Part shown: piece after piece, positions 40,096 through 48,610 of the stretch
How the letters are laid out: every line of letters begins with the position of its first letter
Numbering within the stretch: position 1 is the first letter of the stretch
NCBI RefSeq assembly: GCF_002368395.1
Contig: NZ_AP018254.1
Location: forward strand, 5,580,001 to 5,644,000
Origin: Calothrix sp. NIES-3974
GTDB taxonomy: Bacteria > Cyanobacteriota > Cyanobacteriia > Cyanobacteriales > Nostocaceae
Length of the DNA stretch: 64,000 bases
Reading direction: 5' to 3'
The notes under the pieces: generated by a model
Told to the model about the DNA's origin: nothing
Database searches by the model: none
The model's input: only the letters and a program-made list of their open reading frames with translations
Translations under genes and position numbers: made by a program

Positions 40096-40357
40096 CTTTC
40101 CCCTTAACGATATTTGACGCTCAACACAGGATTTATTTCAAAGCAACTTAATGCAGTTGGCAATTTGTACGTCATTCCTAAAAACAACACACAAAATACC
40201 TGTTTCATCAGATAATGCCAGTGAAATTAAAAAGTCGTATTTAAGCTGCTGTTATACAAATATCACGTTCAGCGTTCAATTTGTCGTCCCAGCTACGATT
40301 ACACCGTCAAAGCCTTCTCCCTCAACAGTTGCTCTACAAACTGATTCATTAAATTCC

Positions 40358-41032
40358 ATGTCAAAAACTGTAATAAATTGTAATAAATTACCGCTTCCAG
40401 AAATTATCAAATTACCCAATGGGGAACCCACTCCCCAAGCAGAAATTCTCCTTTACAAGGACTTTTTCTCCGGCGTAAATGCCCAGTCAATTTATCAAGA
40501 ATTATTAAATAATATTAAGTGGCGACAAGACCCCATCAAACTGTATGGGAAAGAAATGTTGCAGCCGCGATTAACCGCTTGGTATGGAGAACCGGGGGTA
40601 GTTTATACCTATTCGGGGATAACCATGTATCCCCAACCGTGGACGGATACCCTACTCCAGGTCAAACAGCAAGTAGAAATGGCTGTAAACATCAACAACA
40701 CAGAGGAAGACAAACAAATCGAGTTTAACAGCGTCTTACTCAATCGCTACCGTCACGGTCAAGATAGCATGGGTTGGCATAGCGACGATGAACCCGAACT
40801 GGGAGCAAATCCCCTCATCGCCTCCGTTAGTTTTGGGGAGACCCGGAGATTTTTGCTACGTCATCGTCACGACAAACACCTACCCAAATTAGAAATTCCC
40901 CTCAATCACGGTAGCCTACTAATCATGGCAGGGCAAACCCAGCATTATTGGCAACACCACATCCCCAAAACCGCCAAACCCATCGGCGAACGGATTAATT
41001 TAACATTCCGGGTGATTCGTACAAACCCGTAG
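40358..41032 (+). CDS. AlkB-like 2-oxoglutarate-Fe(II) dioxygenase
   Basis: About 224 aa from the ATG at 40358; an upstream ATG at 40151 would add 69 residues with no family resemblance. The iron facial triad is H-x-D in WHSDDEPELG and His in AGQTQHYWQHHIPK. The 2OG-binding Arg pair is in GERINLTFRVI. YSGITMYPQPW and NRYRHGQDSMGWHSD are typical of DNA/RNA-demethylating AlkB homologues (ALKBH2/3-like). Probably repairs N-methylated bases. The gene ends in a hairpin shared with the convergent groEL gene. Confidence 0.88.
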   Translation: MSKTVINCNKLPLPEIIKLPNGEPTPQAEILLYKDFFSGVNAQSIYQELLNNIKWRQDPIKLYGKEMLQPRLTAWYGEPGVVYTYSGITMYPQPWTDTLLQVKQQVEMAVNINNTEEDKQIEFNSVLLNRYRHGQDSMGWHSDDEPELGANPLIASVSFGETRRFLLRHRHDKHLPKLEIPLNHGSLLIMAGQTQHYWQHHIPKTAKPIGERINLTFRVIRTNP

Positions 41033-41057
41033 AGACGTAGCGGTGCTACGTCTCTAC
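41029..41057. terminator. Palindrome at the alkB/groEL convergent junction
   Basis: 13-bp arms GTAGAGACGTAGC / GCTACGTCTCTAC with a 3-nt loop, including the alkB-like stop codon. A bidirectional terminator role is inferred from position. The hairpin belongs to the dispersed GTAGAGACG group. Confidence 0.5.
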
Positions 41058-41095
41058 AACAAATATGGTTGACAGGTAGATATAGGTAAATTAAA

Positions 41096-42751
41096 TTACA
41101 TCATCCCCATACCCATACCTCCCATACCGCCCATACCGCCCATACCACCCATATCGGGAGCAGGGGCTTTTTTCTCAGGCTTTTCCACCACAATGGCTTC
41201 AGTGGTTAAAACCATTCCCGCAATCGAGGCAGCATTTTGGAGGGCAGACCGGACAACTTTGGCAGGGTCAACAATTCCGGAAGCAATCATGTCTTCCATT
41301 TGACCAGTAATGGCGTTGTAACCGATATTAAATTCCGTATCACGGACACGGGAAACAATCACCGCACCTTCCGCACCAGCATTATTAGCCATTTGGCACA
41401 AAGGAGCTTCTAAACTACGGGCAAGGATATCAGCACCAACAACTTCATCCTCATTGGTCAGAGTTTGTTTAAACTCTGCCACCTTCTTGGCTAAATGGAT
41501 CAAAGTTGTTCCACCACCGGGAACAATTCCCTCCTCCACCGCTGCTTTAGTCGCATTTAATGCATCTTCAATCCGTAGTTTCCGGTCTTTTAACTCAGTT
41601 TCTGTGGCCGCACCCACCTTAATTACGGCCACACCACCAGCCAACTTAGCGATACGTTCCTGGAGTTTTTCCTTGTCATACTCGGAATCAGTTTCCGCCA
41701 ACTGTTTGCGGATTTGAGCAATACGCGCTTGGACATCAGCCGCATTATCACCAGCAGCGACAATGGTGGTACTTTCCTTGTCAATTTCAACTTTACGAGC
41801 GGTTCCCAGCATTTCCAGGGTCGCAGTATCCAGGCTAAGACCAATCTCCTCGGAAATCATTTGTCCTTTGGTTAAAACCGCGATGTCTTGGAGCATGGCT
41901 TTACGACGTTCGCCAAAACCAGGGGCTTTAATGGCACAGACATTTAAAACACCGCGAGCCTTATTGACAACTAAAGTTGCCAAAGCATCCCCTTCAATGT
42001 CCTCAGCAATAATTAACAAAGGCTGACCACTCCGGGCCACTTTTTCCAGGACTGGAACCAACTCTTGGATATTGCTGATTTTTTTATCGGTAATCAGGAT
42101 ACGAGGATTTTCAAACTCCACCGTCATCCGTTCGTTATTGGTAATGAAGTAGGGAGAAATGTAACCGCGATCCAGTTGCATCCCTTCCACAACTTCCAAC
42201 TCCGTCGAAAGGGATTTCGATTCCTCAACGGTGATGACTCCATCCTTTGTCACCCGTTCCATTGCCTCCGCAATCATCGCTCCCACTTCCTCGTCATTAC
42301 CAGCCGAGACAGTTGCTACTTGAGCGATCGCACTTCCTTCTACGGGTTTAGCGACTTTGGCAATTTCCTCCACCAAAGCTTCCACAGTCTTATCAATCCC
42401 TCGCTTCAAGGCAATTGGATTACTACCAGCAGTCACATTCCGCAAACCTTCACGAATCATTGCCTGTGCCAAAACCGTGGCAGTTGTGGTACCATCACCA
42501 GCAGTATCCTTGGTTTTGGATGCTACCTCTTGAATCAGACGTGCCCCGGTATTTTCCAGGGGGTCTTCCAATTCAATTTCCTTGGCAACCGTAATCCCGT
42601 CATTCACAATTTGGGGTGCGCCAAATTTTTTCTCCAGCAGGACATTGCGACCTTTTGGTCCCAGGGTAATTTTTACCGCATCTGCGAGGGCATTAATACC
42701 TCTTTCCAATGCCTGCCGAGATTCATCATCAAATGCTACAATCTTCGCCAT
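41096..42751 (-). CDS. groL: Chaperonin GroEL (stand-alone copy)
   Basis: A 551-aa HSP60 that folds proteins in a double ring. [13 protein letters not shown] is the ATP site, and [20 protein letters not shown] is the conserved equatorial segment. The C-terminus is a GGM repeat tail. No groES lies upstream, which is typical of the second cyanobacterial copy (groEL2/cpn60). A perfect CIRCE operator precedes it, so HrcA control is expected. Confidence 0.96.
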   Translation of the reverse strand: MAKIVAFDDESRQALERGINALADAVKITLGPKGRNVLLEKKFGAPQIVNDGITVAKEIELEDPLENTGARLIQEVASKTKDTAGDGTTTATVLAQAMIREGLRNVTAGSNPIALKRGIDKTVEALVEEIAKVAKPVEGSAIAQVATVSAGNDEEVGAMIAEAMERVTKDGVITVEESKSLSTELEVVEGMQLDRGYISPYFITNNERMTVEFENPRILITDKKISNIQELVPVLEKVARSGQPLLIIAEDIEGDALATLVVNKARGVLNVCAIKAPGFGERRKAMLQDIAVLTKGQMISEEIGLSLDTATLEMLGTARKVEIDKESTTIVAAGDNAADVQARIAQIRKQLAETDSEYDKEKLQERIAKLAGGVAVIKVGAATETELKDRKLRIEDALNATKAAVEEGIVPGGGTTLIHLAKKVAEFKQTLTNEDEVVGADILARSLEAPLCQMANNAGAEGAVIVSRVRDTEFNIGYNAITGQMEDMIASGIVDPAKVVRSALQNAASIAGMVLTTEAIVVEKPEKKAPAPDMGGMGGMGGMGGMGMGMM

Positions 42752-42807
42752 ATTTCCGTCGTTTAGTTTTGCAGTCAGTCATTATCATATTGTCTACATA
42801 AGACAAT

Positions 42808-42834
42808 TTAGCACTCACTGGGTGAGAGTGCTAA
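42808..42834. promoter_or_regulatory. CIRCE operator of groEL
   Basis: TTAGCACTC, a 9-nt spacer, then GAGTGCTAA: an exact match to the CIRCE inverted repeat bound by the HrcA repressor. It lies 57 bp upstream of the groEL start on the minus strand. Confidence 0.95.
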
Positions 42835-43123
42835 TAAATAAGGACAGGTAAATGAGAGATATATCTAAAAATTATGAATTTATCAGTTTTTGGGTATTAA
42901 GAGTTGGAAGTAGGAATTAGGCTTGATGTACATAGGGGAGGTATTCTACCATACCCTATGTCTCCTTCTGTATTTAAGTTAGTCAAACCGATTGTCAGGA
43001 GTGCATTTAATTTAATTGTTCACCTATTGCCTATTCTCCACTCCCTACTCCCCGAAATATAGTTAGATTGTTCTAGAATTGCCTTGGTAAAAAAACCTTC
43101 TTGTTCCACACTACCCCCATGAG
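42835..43123. other. Non-coding divergent region
   Basis: Between the CIRCE operator and the divergent glycosyl-phosphate transferase gene. It includes a CTATTGCCTATTCTCCACTC segment of the ACTCCCTACTCCC type. No gene. Confidence 0.4.
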
Positions 43124-44263
43124 ATGATGGATATCTACAGTTCCCTCAAAGCACTGGGCATTGCTGAACCAAGCGGCTTTGGCTGGTTAGCAGTTGTATT
43201 TACGTTTCTCTTAGCTTGGATTGTCACTTGGCGGTTTATTCCTGTGGTTCGGAAATTTGCCCTACGGGTCGGTTGGGCAGATCAACCCAATGCTCGACGT
43301 TTGAACCGGGAACCCCTACCCAATGCTGGGGGATTAGCTATTTATGCTGGTGTAATTGCGGCTCTAGTGTTGGCTAGTTTACTACGCCCCATTGAAATCC
43401 AAAGCGTACTTGCCCAAGTTTTAACGATTTTGCTCGGTGGTTCAATTTTGGTACTGGTGGGATTTATTGACGACCAATTTGGATTACCTTCTTCAATCCG
43501 TTTACTGGTACAAGTTTTTACAGCCCTGCTACTAGTTGCGAACAAAATTAGTATTCAGGTGACAATTGGCACACCCTTCGACCCTACCCTCTCAACCCTA
43601 CTAACGGTATTGTGGGTAGTAGGTATTACCAATGCCATTAACCTGATGGATGGAATGGATGGGTTAGTCGGGGGAATTGGTTTTATTACTTCTATGAGTT
43701 TGCTGGCTGTATCTGCCCAGTCTTTTAACCGCGCTGCGGCTACATTAGTTTTAGCAGCCCTTGCAGGAGCCGCTCTAGGATTTTTGCGCCATAATTTTCA
43801 TCCCTCTCGTATTATTATGGGGGATGCGGGAGCCTATTTTTTTGGCTATGTGCTAGCTGCAACCACTATCCTAGGGAAATTACAGGCATCAACGGTTTTT
43901 GCCCTATTCCCTTCGGTTTTGTTTGTGTTATTACCAGTTTTGGACACCACTCAAGTGATAATTCGCCGACTCATGGCTGGTAAAAATCCTCTAAATACTC
44001 CAGGAAAAGACCATATCCACCATCGTCTCCTTGCTTGGGGTCTATCTCAACGGCGAGCAGCTTTAACCCTGTGGTTAATTGCTCTGGGTTCTAATATTTT
44101 GGCCATGTGGTTACAAAATATGAGCTGGTTCCAGATATCCGCAACCACGACCGGTATTGTCATACTGCTGGCATTCACGGTTTGGCAACGGGTTCGTGCT
44201 GCTCGCATTCCTCCTTCTCCCCCAGATATGATGGTCAGTAGTGCTGTTAAGGACGAAGGCTAA
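43124..44263 (+). CDS. MraY/WecA-like undecaprenyl-phosphate glycosyl-1-phosphate transferase
   Basis: A 379-aa polytopic membrane protein with about ten helices. It transfers a UDP-sugar phosphate to a polyprenyl phosphate carrier. Diagnostic loops are PNARRLNREPLPNAGGLAIY, IDDQFGLPS, NAINLMDGMDGLVGGIG, MGDAGAYFFGY and the cytosolic DHIHHRLLAWGLSQR. The HIHHRLL loop and the DMDGL-type motif favour the WecA/TagO branch rather than MraY. Probably starts cell-wall glycopolymer or exopolysaccharide assembly. ATG at 43124, or the next codon. Confidence 0.88.
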   Translation: MMDIYSSLKALGIAEPSGFGWLAVVFTFLLAWIVTWRFIPVVRKFALRVGWADQPNARRLNREPLPNAGGLAIYAGVIAALVLASLLRPIEIQSVLAQVLTILLGGSILVLVGFIDDQFGLPSSIRLLVQVFTALLLVANKISIQVTIGTPFDPTLSTLLTVLWVVGITNAINLMDGMDGLVGGIGFITSMSLLAVSAQSFNRAAATLVLAALAGAALGFLRHNFHPSRIIMGDAGAYFFGYVLAATTILGKLQASTVFALFPSVLFVLLPVLDTTQVIIRRLMAGKNPLNTPGKDHIHHRLLAWGLSQRRAALTLWLIALGSNILAMWLQNMSWFQISATTTGIVILLAFTVWQRVRAARIPPSPPDMMVSSAVKDEG

Positions 44264-44583
44264 CTATAGCAACTATTTTATAAATCAAGGGCGATCGCCA
44301 TATTTAAATTTTGGGTATTGCGATCGCATTTTTATTACAATTGCGATAGGGGAACAATCACGGACTTGAAAAGCCGATACCAGAAAAATTGCGATCGCAT
44401 TTAAACCCATTTTTTCAAACTGTTGATCACATAAATACAAGGAATATAAAGCGCTATATCCGCAGGGTTGTCCTAGACTAGCGCTAGTACGTGCCTTTCC
44501 TTAATGTGGTGGAGACTAATATCGCCAATTATTCCCCCTTTTCTCCTCCTGTCTCCCACTTTTCCCCTGTCCCCCATCGGCTA
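44264..44583. other. Non-coding convergent region rich in HIP1
   Basis: Contains several GCGATCGC-type sites (GGGCGATCGCC, TGCGATCGCA). No gene or obvious terminator. Confidence 0.4.
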
Positions 44584-45426
44584 TTATTTTCTCCCACAAA
44601 CCAAGCCAAAGCGAATTAATCCACTTTCGTAGCCTTGACGCATTAAACCCAGGGCTAAAGCGCCTTGAATGGTTGTCCATCCAGCTCGTAACAAACCAAA
44701 CAGGGCTTGGGGTGTGAAAGCAGAATCGATAACGACGTTCCAAAAGGGAGCAACAGCTGCTGACCAATCGGCTATTTTCAAGTCTTTTAATGGCAGTTTT
44801 GTAGCAATTTCAGTATATTCGGGTAGGGAAATTACGTAGGGTAAACAGTAAACTCGATAAATATCGGCTAGTAATTTTTGTTCATTTTGGTTGAGGGGGG
44901 ATTGATCGGTGGGACGGTGACACCAGGTAGCCATAATTAAGGTTCCCCCTGGTTGTAGTACGCGATAGCATTCTTGGAGAAATTTGACTTTATCAGGCAT
45001 ATGTTCGCCACTTTCTAAAGTCCAAACCAGATCAAAACTGTTATCCTCAAAGGGCATATTTAAAGCGTCGGCTACGAGGAAATTAGTTCTGGCTGATAAA
45101 CCCTGTTCACTTGCTCGTTCTTGAGCACGTTGAGCTTGGACGGTACTGAGGGTAATTCCAGTCGCACGAGCATGGTAGCGCTGGGCAAGATATAATGAAC
45201 TACCACCGATACCACAGCCGACATCTAGGAGATTCGTGACAGGGTTTGGGTTTGACCAGTGGAGTAATTCTTCAATTAGGTCGATTTGGGCTTGACGACG
45301 TTCTTTTTTGGTGAGTCCGTCTGCACCATAGTAACCATGATGCATATGTTCGCCCCAGATTTGTTCCCACAGTCCGGAAGAAGCATCATAAAAGTTTTGA
45401 ATTCGATTGTTGAGGCTAGTATTCAT
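44584..45426 (-). CDS. SAM-dependent methyltransferase (tocopherol/MPBQ methyltransferase-like)
   Basis: A 280-aa class I methyltransferase. SAM-binding LLDVGCGIGGSSLYLA is motif I; VADALNMPFEDNSFDLVWTLESGEHMPD gives motifs II and III, followed by ECYRVLQPGGTLIMATWCHRP. FYDASSGLWEQIWGEHMHHGYY and TWCHRPTD are like the gamma-tocopherol methyltransferase group of cyanobacteria. A C-terminal helix region (QALFGLLRAGWTTIQGALAL) may face the membrane. The start at 45426 is chosen because upstream residues do not match the family. Substrate is a prenyl-chromanol or quinol by family inference. Confidence 0.8.
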   Translation of the reverse strand: MNTSLNNRIQNFYDASSGLWEQIWGEHMHHGYYGADGLTKKERRQAQIDLIEELLHWSNPNPVTNLLDVGCGIGGSSLYLAQRYHARATGITLSTVQAQRAQERASEQGLSARTNFLVADALNMPFEDNSFDLVWTLESGEHMPDKVKFLQECYRVLQPGGTLIMATWCHRPTDQSPLNQNEQKLLADIYRVYCLPYVISLPEYTEIATKLPLKDLKIADWSAAVAPFWNVVIDSAFTPQALFGLLRAGWTTIQGALALGLMRQGYESGLIRFGLVCGRK

Positions 45427-45584
45427 ATTGCACCACGAGCAAAAGAAAAAATGCAGATCAAAATACCCATACTCGTAGGCTACCATGTGTGTTTTGATCT
45501 GTATGGGGGATTTTTCTGCGTCAAGTCAATTTTTCGGTTGCTTGTCGTCTTGTTTCCTCTATATTTGTTTTTACATGTCTGAAT

Positions 45585-46919
45585 ATGACTGTTTCTCGGA
45601 CGATTTGTTTTGGGTTCCTAGCTGTGATTTTGCTGGGAACGGTATTGTTAATGATGCCGTTTTCGACTACCACAGGTACTTGGAATGACCTGATTGTAGC
45701 CCTATTTACCTCGACTTCGGCTGTGTGCGTTACAGGTCTATCGATAGTGGATGTGAGTACGCACTTTTCCTTTTGGGGTGAATTATGGATCATGTTATTG
45801 GCGCAAATTGGTGGTTTGGGGTATATGACGACCACCACATTTTTGATTTTGTTGACTGGTCGCAAATTTGATTTGCGGCAAAAAATTGCCATTCAACAAG
45901 CTTTAGACCGTCCGGGGATGAGTGGGAGTAGGCAAATCATTCGTTCAATTATTGCGACGACGCTGATATTTGAACTGACGGGTGTATTCTTGTTAATGAC
46001 TACCTTTGTTCCCGAATTTGGCTGGAGGGAGGGGTTATGGTTGGCGATTTTCCATAGTGTGAGTGCTTGGAATAATGCTGGTTTTGGTTTATTTAGCGAT
46101 AGCCTGGTTAAGTACCAAACCTCACCATTGGTTATATTCACAATTAGTATGTTGATTATTTGTGGTGGGATTGGTTATCAGGTCTTGATTGAAACCTATA
46201 TGTGGTTACGTGATCGCATTTTGCAGCGTCAAGCAAAACTCATATTTTCCCTGGATTTTAAGGTAGCAACTAGTACAACCCTAATTTTATTGGTGTTGGG
46301 GACGGTTGCTTTTTTTGGTGTAGAAACCCGTAATCCATCAACTTTTGGTGGCTACAGTATTGCTGATAAATTTTTATTAGCTTGGTTTCAATCGGTGACA
46401 ACCCGTACTGCTGGTTTCAATAGTGTGGATATCGGTAAAATGACAACTGCGGGTTTATTTATTACCATCGCTTTAATGTTTATCGGTGCAAGTCCCGGTG
46501 GTACGGGGGGAGGGATAAAAACCACAACGTTAAGAGTTTTAACTAGTTGTACAAAATCGATTTTGCAAGGTAAGGAAGAAGTTTTATTATATGAGCGGAA
46601 AATACCTTTACAGTTAATTTTAAAGGCTGTTGGTGTTCTAGTTGGTTCGATCGCTGCTGTTTTGAGTGTCACCATACTAATTGCTTTGACCGATCCCAAA
46701 TTGCCTTTTATTCAAATTTTATTTGAAACTGTTTCAGCATTTGCTACGGTTGGCTTGTCCACGGGAATCACTGCTAGTGTATCTACTGCTGGCAAATTAA
46801 TTCTAATTGTCACAATGTATATGGGACGTGTTGGTGTGTTATTGCTAATGTCGGCAATTTTGGGAGACCCCCAACCAACCAGAATTCATTATCCCGAAGA
46901 AAACCTCCGTGTGGGTTAA
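45585..46919 (+). CDS. KtrB/TrkH family potassium transporter
   Basis: A 444-aa membrane channel subunit for Na+/H+-linked K+ uptake, with about ten helices arranged in four pore repeats. Pore signatures are STSAVCVTGLS (repeat 1), AWNNAGFGLF (2), TTRTAGFNSVD (3) and SAFATVGLSTG (4). GGTGGGIKTTTLR is the intramembrane loop of KtrB. A KtrA-type gene follows 63 bp downstream on the same strand, making a KtrAB-like system. Confidence 0.93.
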   Translation: MTVSRTICFGFLAVILLGTVLLMMPFSTTTGTWNDLIVALFTSTSAVCVTGLSIVDVSTHFSFWGELWIMLLAQIGGLGYMTTTTFLILLTGRKFDLRQKIAIQQALDRPGMSGSRQIIRSIIATTLIFELTGVFLLMTTFVPEFGWREGLWLAIFHSVSAWNNAGFGLFSDSLVKYQTSPLVIFTISMLIICGGIGYQVLIETYMWLRDRILQRQAKLIFSLDFKVATSTTLILLVLGTVAFFGVETRNPSTFGGYSIADKFLLAWFQSVTTRTAGFNSVDIGKMTTAGLFITIALMFIGASPGGTGGGIKTTTLRVLTSCTKSILQGKEEVLLYERKIPLQLILKAVGVLVGSIAAVLSVTILIALTDPKLPFIQILFETVSAFATVGLSTGITASVSTAGKLILIVTMYMGRVGVLLLMSAILGDPQPTRIHYPEENLRVG

Positions 46920-46982
46920 TCTCAATTTTTGACTTTTTAGTACATTCATTATTTGCACGATATTCTTTAAGGACATAACATT

Positions 46983-47678
46983 GTGGATTTGTCATCATTG
47001 GGGTTTTTTCGTAGCCTACGCAAAGATAATCATCAGTTTGCCGTGATTGGGTTGGGTCGATTTGGTCGTTCCGTTTGCTCCACCCTGCATCGATTAGGGT
47101 ATCAGGTTTTGGCTACCGATATTGATGAAAAACGGGTTGCTGATGCTTTGTCGGAAAAAATTGTCGGTCATGCTGTACAACTGGATTCGACTGAACCAGC
47201 AGCGCTCAAAGAAGCTGGGTTGTTTGAGTTTGATACCGTGATTATTGCGATTGGTAATTACATTCAGGAAAGTATTATTACGACCTTAAATGTGAAGGAG
47301 GGTGGAGTACCCCATGTTATTGCTAAAGCTTCCACCGAAGTGCATTGTAAACTGTTAAAGCGGGTGGGTGCGGACCATGTGGTATTTCCAGAGTATGAAG
47401 CTGGAAGTTCCCTCGCTCGAACTTTAACTAAACCATCGATTTTGGAACGGTTTGATTTAGACCCAGAACACAGTATCGTGGAAATTATTGTTCCCGATGA
47501 ATTTGATGGTAAAACCGTGGCGGAATTACAGTTGAGAAATCGCTATGGGTTGAATTTATTGGCAGTAAGTCAAGATGGTAAATTCAAGATTAATCCAGAC
47601 CCCTACCAACGGCTATACAAAGGTGCGGCAATGGTGGTGATTGGTTGTAATAAGGATATTAATCGTTTACCGATTTAA
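46983..47678 (+). CDS. KtrA/TrkA family potassium uptake regulator
   Basis: A 231-aa regulatory subunit of the K+ transporter. The RCK_N Rossmann domain is FAVIGLGRFGRSVCSTLHRL (GxGxxG) with the acidic ATDIDEK at the end of beta-2. The RCK_C domain runs from ~150 to the end (LDPEHSIVEIIVPDEFDGKT). It binds NAD(H)/ATP and gates the membrane subunit. The start is GTG at 46983, preceded by AAGGACA. Operon with the upstream transporter. Confidence 0.92.
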   Translation: MDLSSLGFFRSLRKDNHQFAVIGLGRFGRSVCSTLHRLGYQVLATDIDEKRVADALSEKIVGHAVQLDSTEPAALKEAGLFEFDTVIIAIGNYIQESIITTLNVKEGGVPHVIAKASTEVHCKLLKRVGADHVVFPEYEAGSSLARTLTKPSILERFDLDPEHSIVEIIVPDEFDGKTVAELQLRNRYGLNLLAVSQDGKFKINPDPYQRLYKGAAMVVIGCNKDINRLPI

Positions 47679-47736
47679 CATCTCCCCTGGTTGAAACACA
47701 GGGGATTCTAAGCTGATGTTGCTTCCAGGTCTTTTC

Positions 47737-47853
47737 CTGGATTTCTCACGCGTAAGTTGTAAGCCTTGAGTAACGGATTGATTTTCCTTCTACTCCCATC
47801 ACGGACTACTCCCTATTCCCGATGAGTTTTAGGGTTTTGTGAGAAGTGCGGGT
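47737..47853. repeat. Dispersed short repeat, family C, copy 5
   Basis: CTGGATTTCTCACGCGTAAG at the left and TTTTGTGAGAAGTGCGGG at the right. Close match to copies 1 and 3. Between convergent genes. Confidence 0.6.
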
Positions 47854-47860
47854 TTTATAC

Positions 47861-48409
47861 CTAGGCTTTCTGTTCCACACCAAATCCCACTAAAACGACT
47901 TCTTGAAGGGGTTGATTATCCTCTGGACGACAATAGGTGATAATTTTACGAATGCGGAGATTAGGGTTAATCAGGGTAATCGAGTCCACTGCGACAACAC
48001 GGGTATATTTAGTTGTCATCAGCAATTCACACTTACTGATGTCAAACTGGAAATCGGCAACTATGGGTCGATCTTCCTCATAAGCGCGATCGCGTAGATA
48101 TTGTCCGGTGATAATTTTCCCATTACCTTCTGTGACAAACAACATATTTAACTGCTGGGAAACTTTTTCACCCGTTTCGGAGACAGTTTCAAACTCTAGA
48201 TGATATCCGGGAAGGATTTCCAGATTTGTGGGTATCGGGAATTGATTGTCCTGGAGAACTTGCAGTTTCGCCGTATCCGTAATTGGCTCCACCACAAAAT
48301 CCGTGTGCGATCGCTCGACTTCCCGTTTTGTGAGGTAATGATACGTCCGCTCCGTACTCCATTTTCCCACACAGCAATCAAAAAAAGCCTGAAATTCCTG
48401 AATAGACAT
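47861..48409 (-). CDS. CpcS/CpeS-family phycobiliprotein lyase
   Basis: A 182-aa lipocalin-like protein of the family that attaches bilins to Cys84-type sites of phycobiliproteins. Conserved elements are FFDCCVGKWSTERTYHYLTKREVERSHTDF, FETVSETGEKV, GQYLRDRAYEEDRPIVADF and TTKYTRVVAVDSITLINPNLRIRKI (basic/aromatic bilin pocket). The start at 48409 is preferred over an ATG ten codons upstream by family alignment. Which subgroup (CpcS, CpcU, CpeS) cannot be settled. No phycobiliprotein gene is adjacent. Confidence 0.85.
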   Translation of the reverse strand: MSIQEFQAFFDCCVGKWSTERTYHYLTKREVERSHTDFVVEPITDTAKLQVLQDNQFPIPTNLEILPGYHLEFETVSETGEKVSQQLNMLFVTEGNGKIITGQYLRDRAYEEDRPIVADFQFDISKCELLMTTKYTRVVAVDSITLINPNLRIRKIITYCRPEDNQPLQEVVLVGFGVEQKA

Positions 48410-48460
48410 AGCTTGAGTAATCCAGTTTAATACACCCAATCAAAATCATATCCTCAAATT

Positions 48461-48588
48461 AACCTCCTAGTACCACGCGGCGTAAATACGCCTACCTTTT
48501 CCCTCGCACCCATGCTCTGCGTGGGGGTAGAATCTACGAGGTTCCGACCTCGTGAATGAAGGCAAGTAGCCCTCGCTAACTGAGTAAA
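48461..48588. repeat. Dispersed repeat, family F, copy 2 (trailer end of CRISPR array)
   Basis: Inverted relative of 15095-15215. Sits 22 bp from the first CRISPR repeat on the leader-distal side. Confidence 0.6.
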
Positions 48589-48610
48589 TAACCAGAGTAA
48601 GGATTTATAC

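Noticed and set aside
40151-40357. N-terminal extension of the AlkB-like protein
   Set aside because: The extra 69 residues do not look like the family, and the ATG at 40358 gives a normal length.
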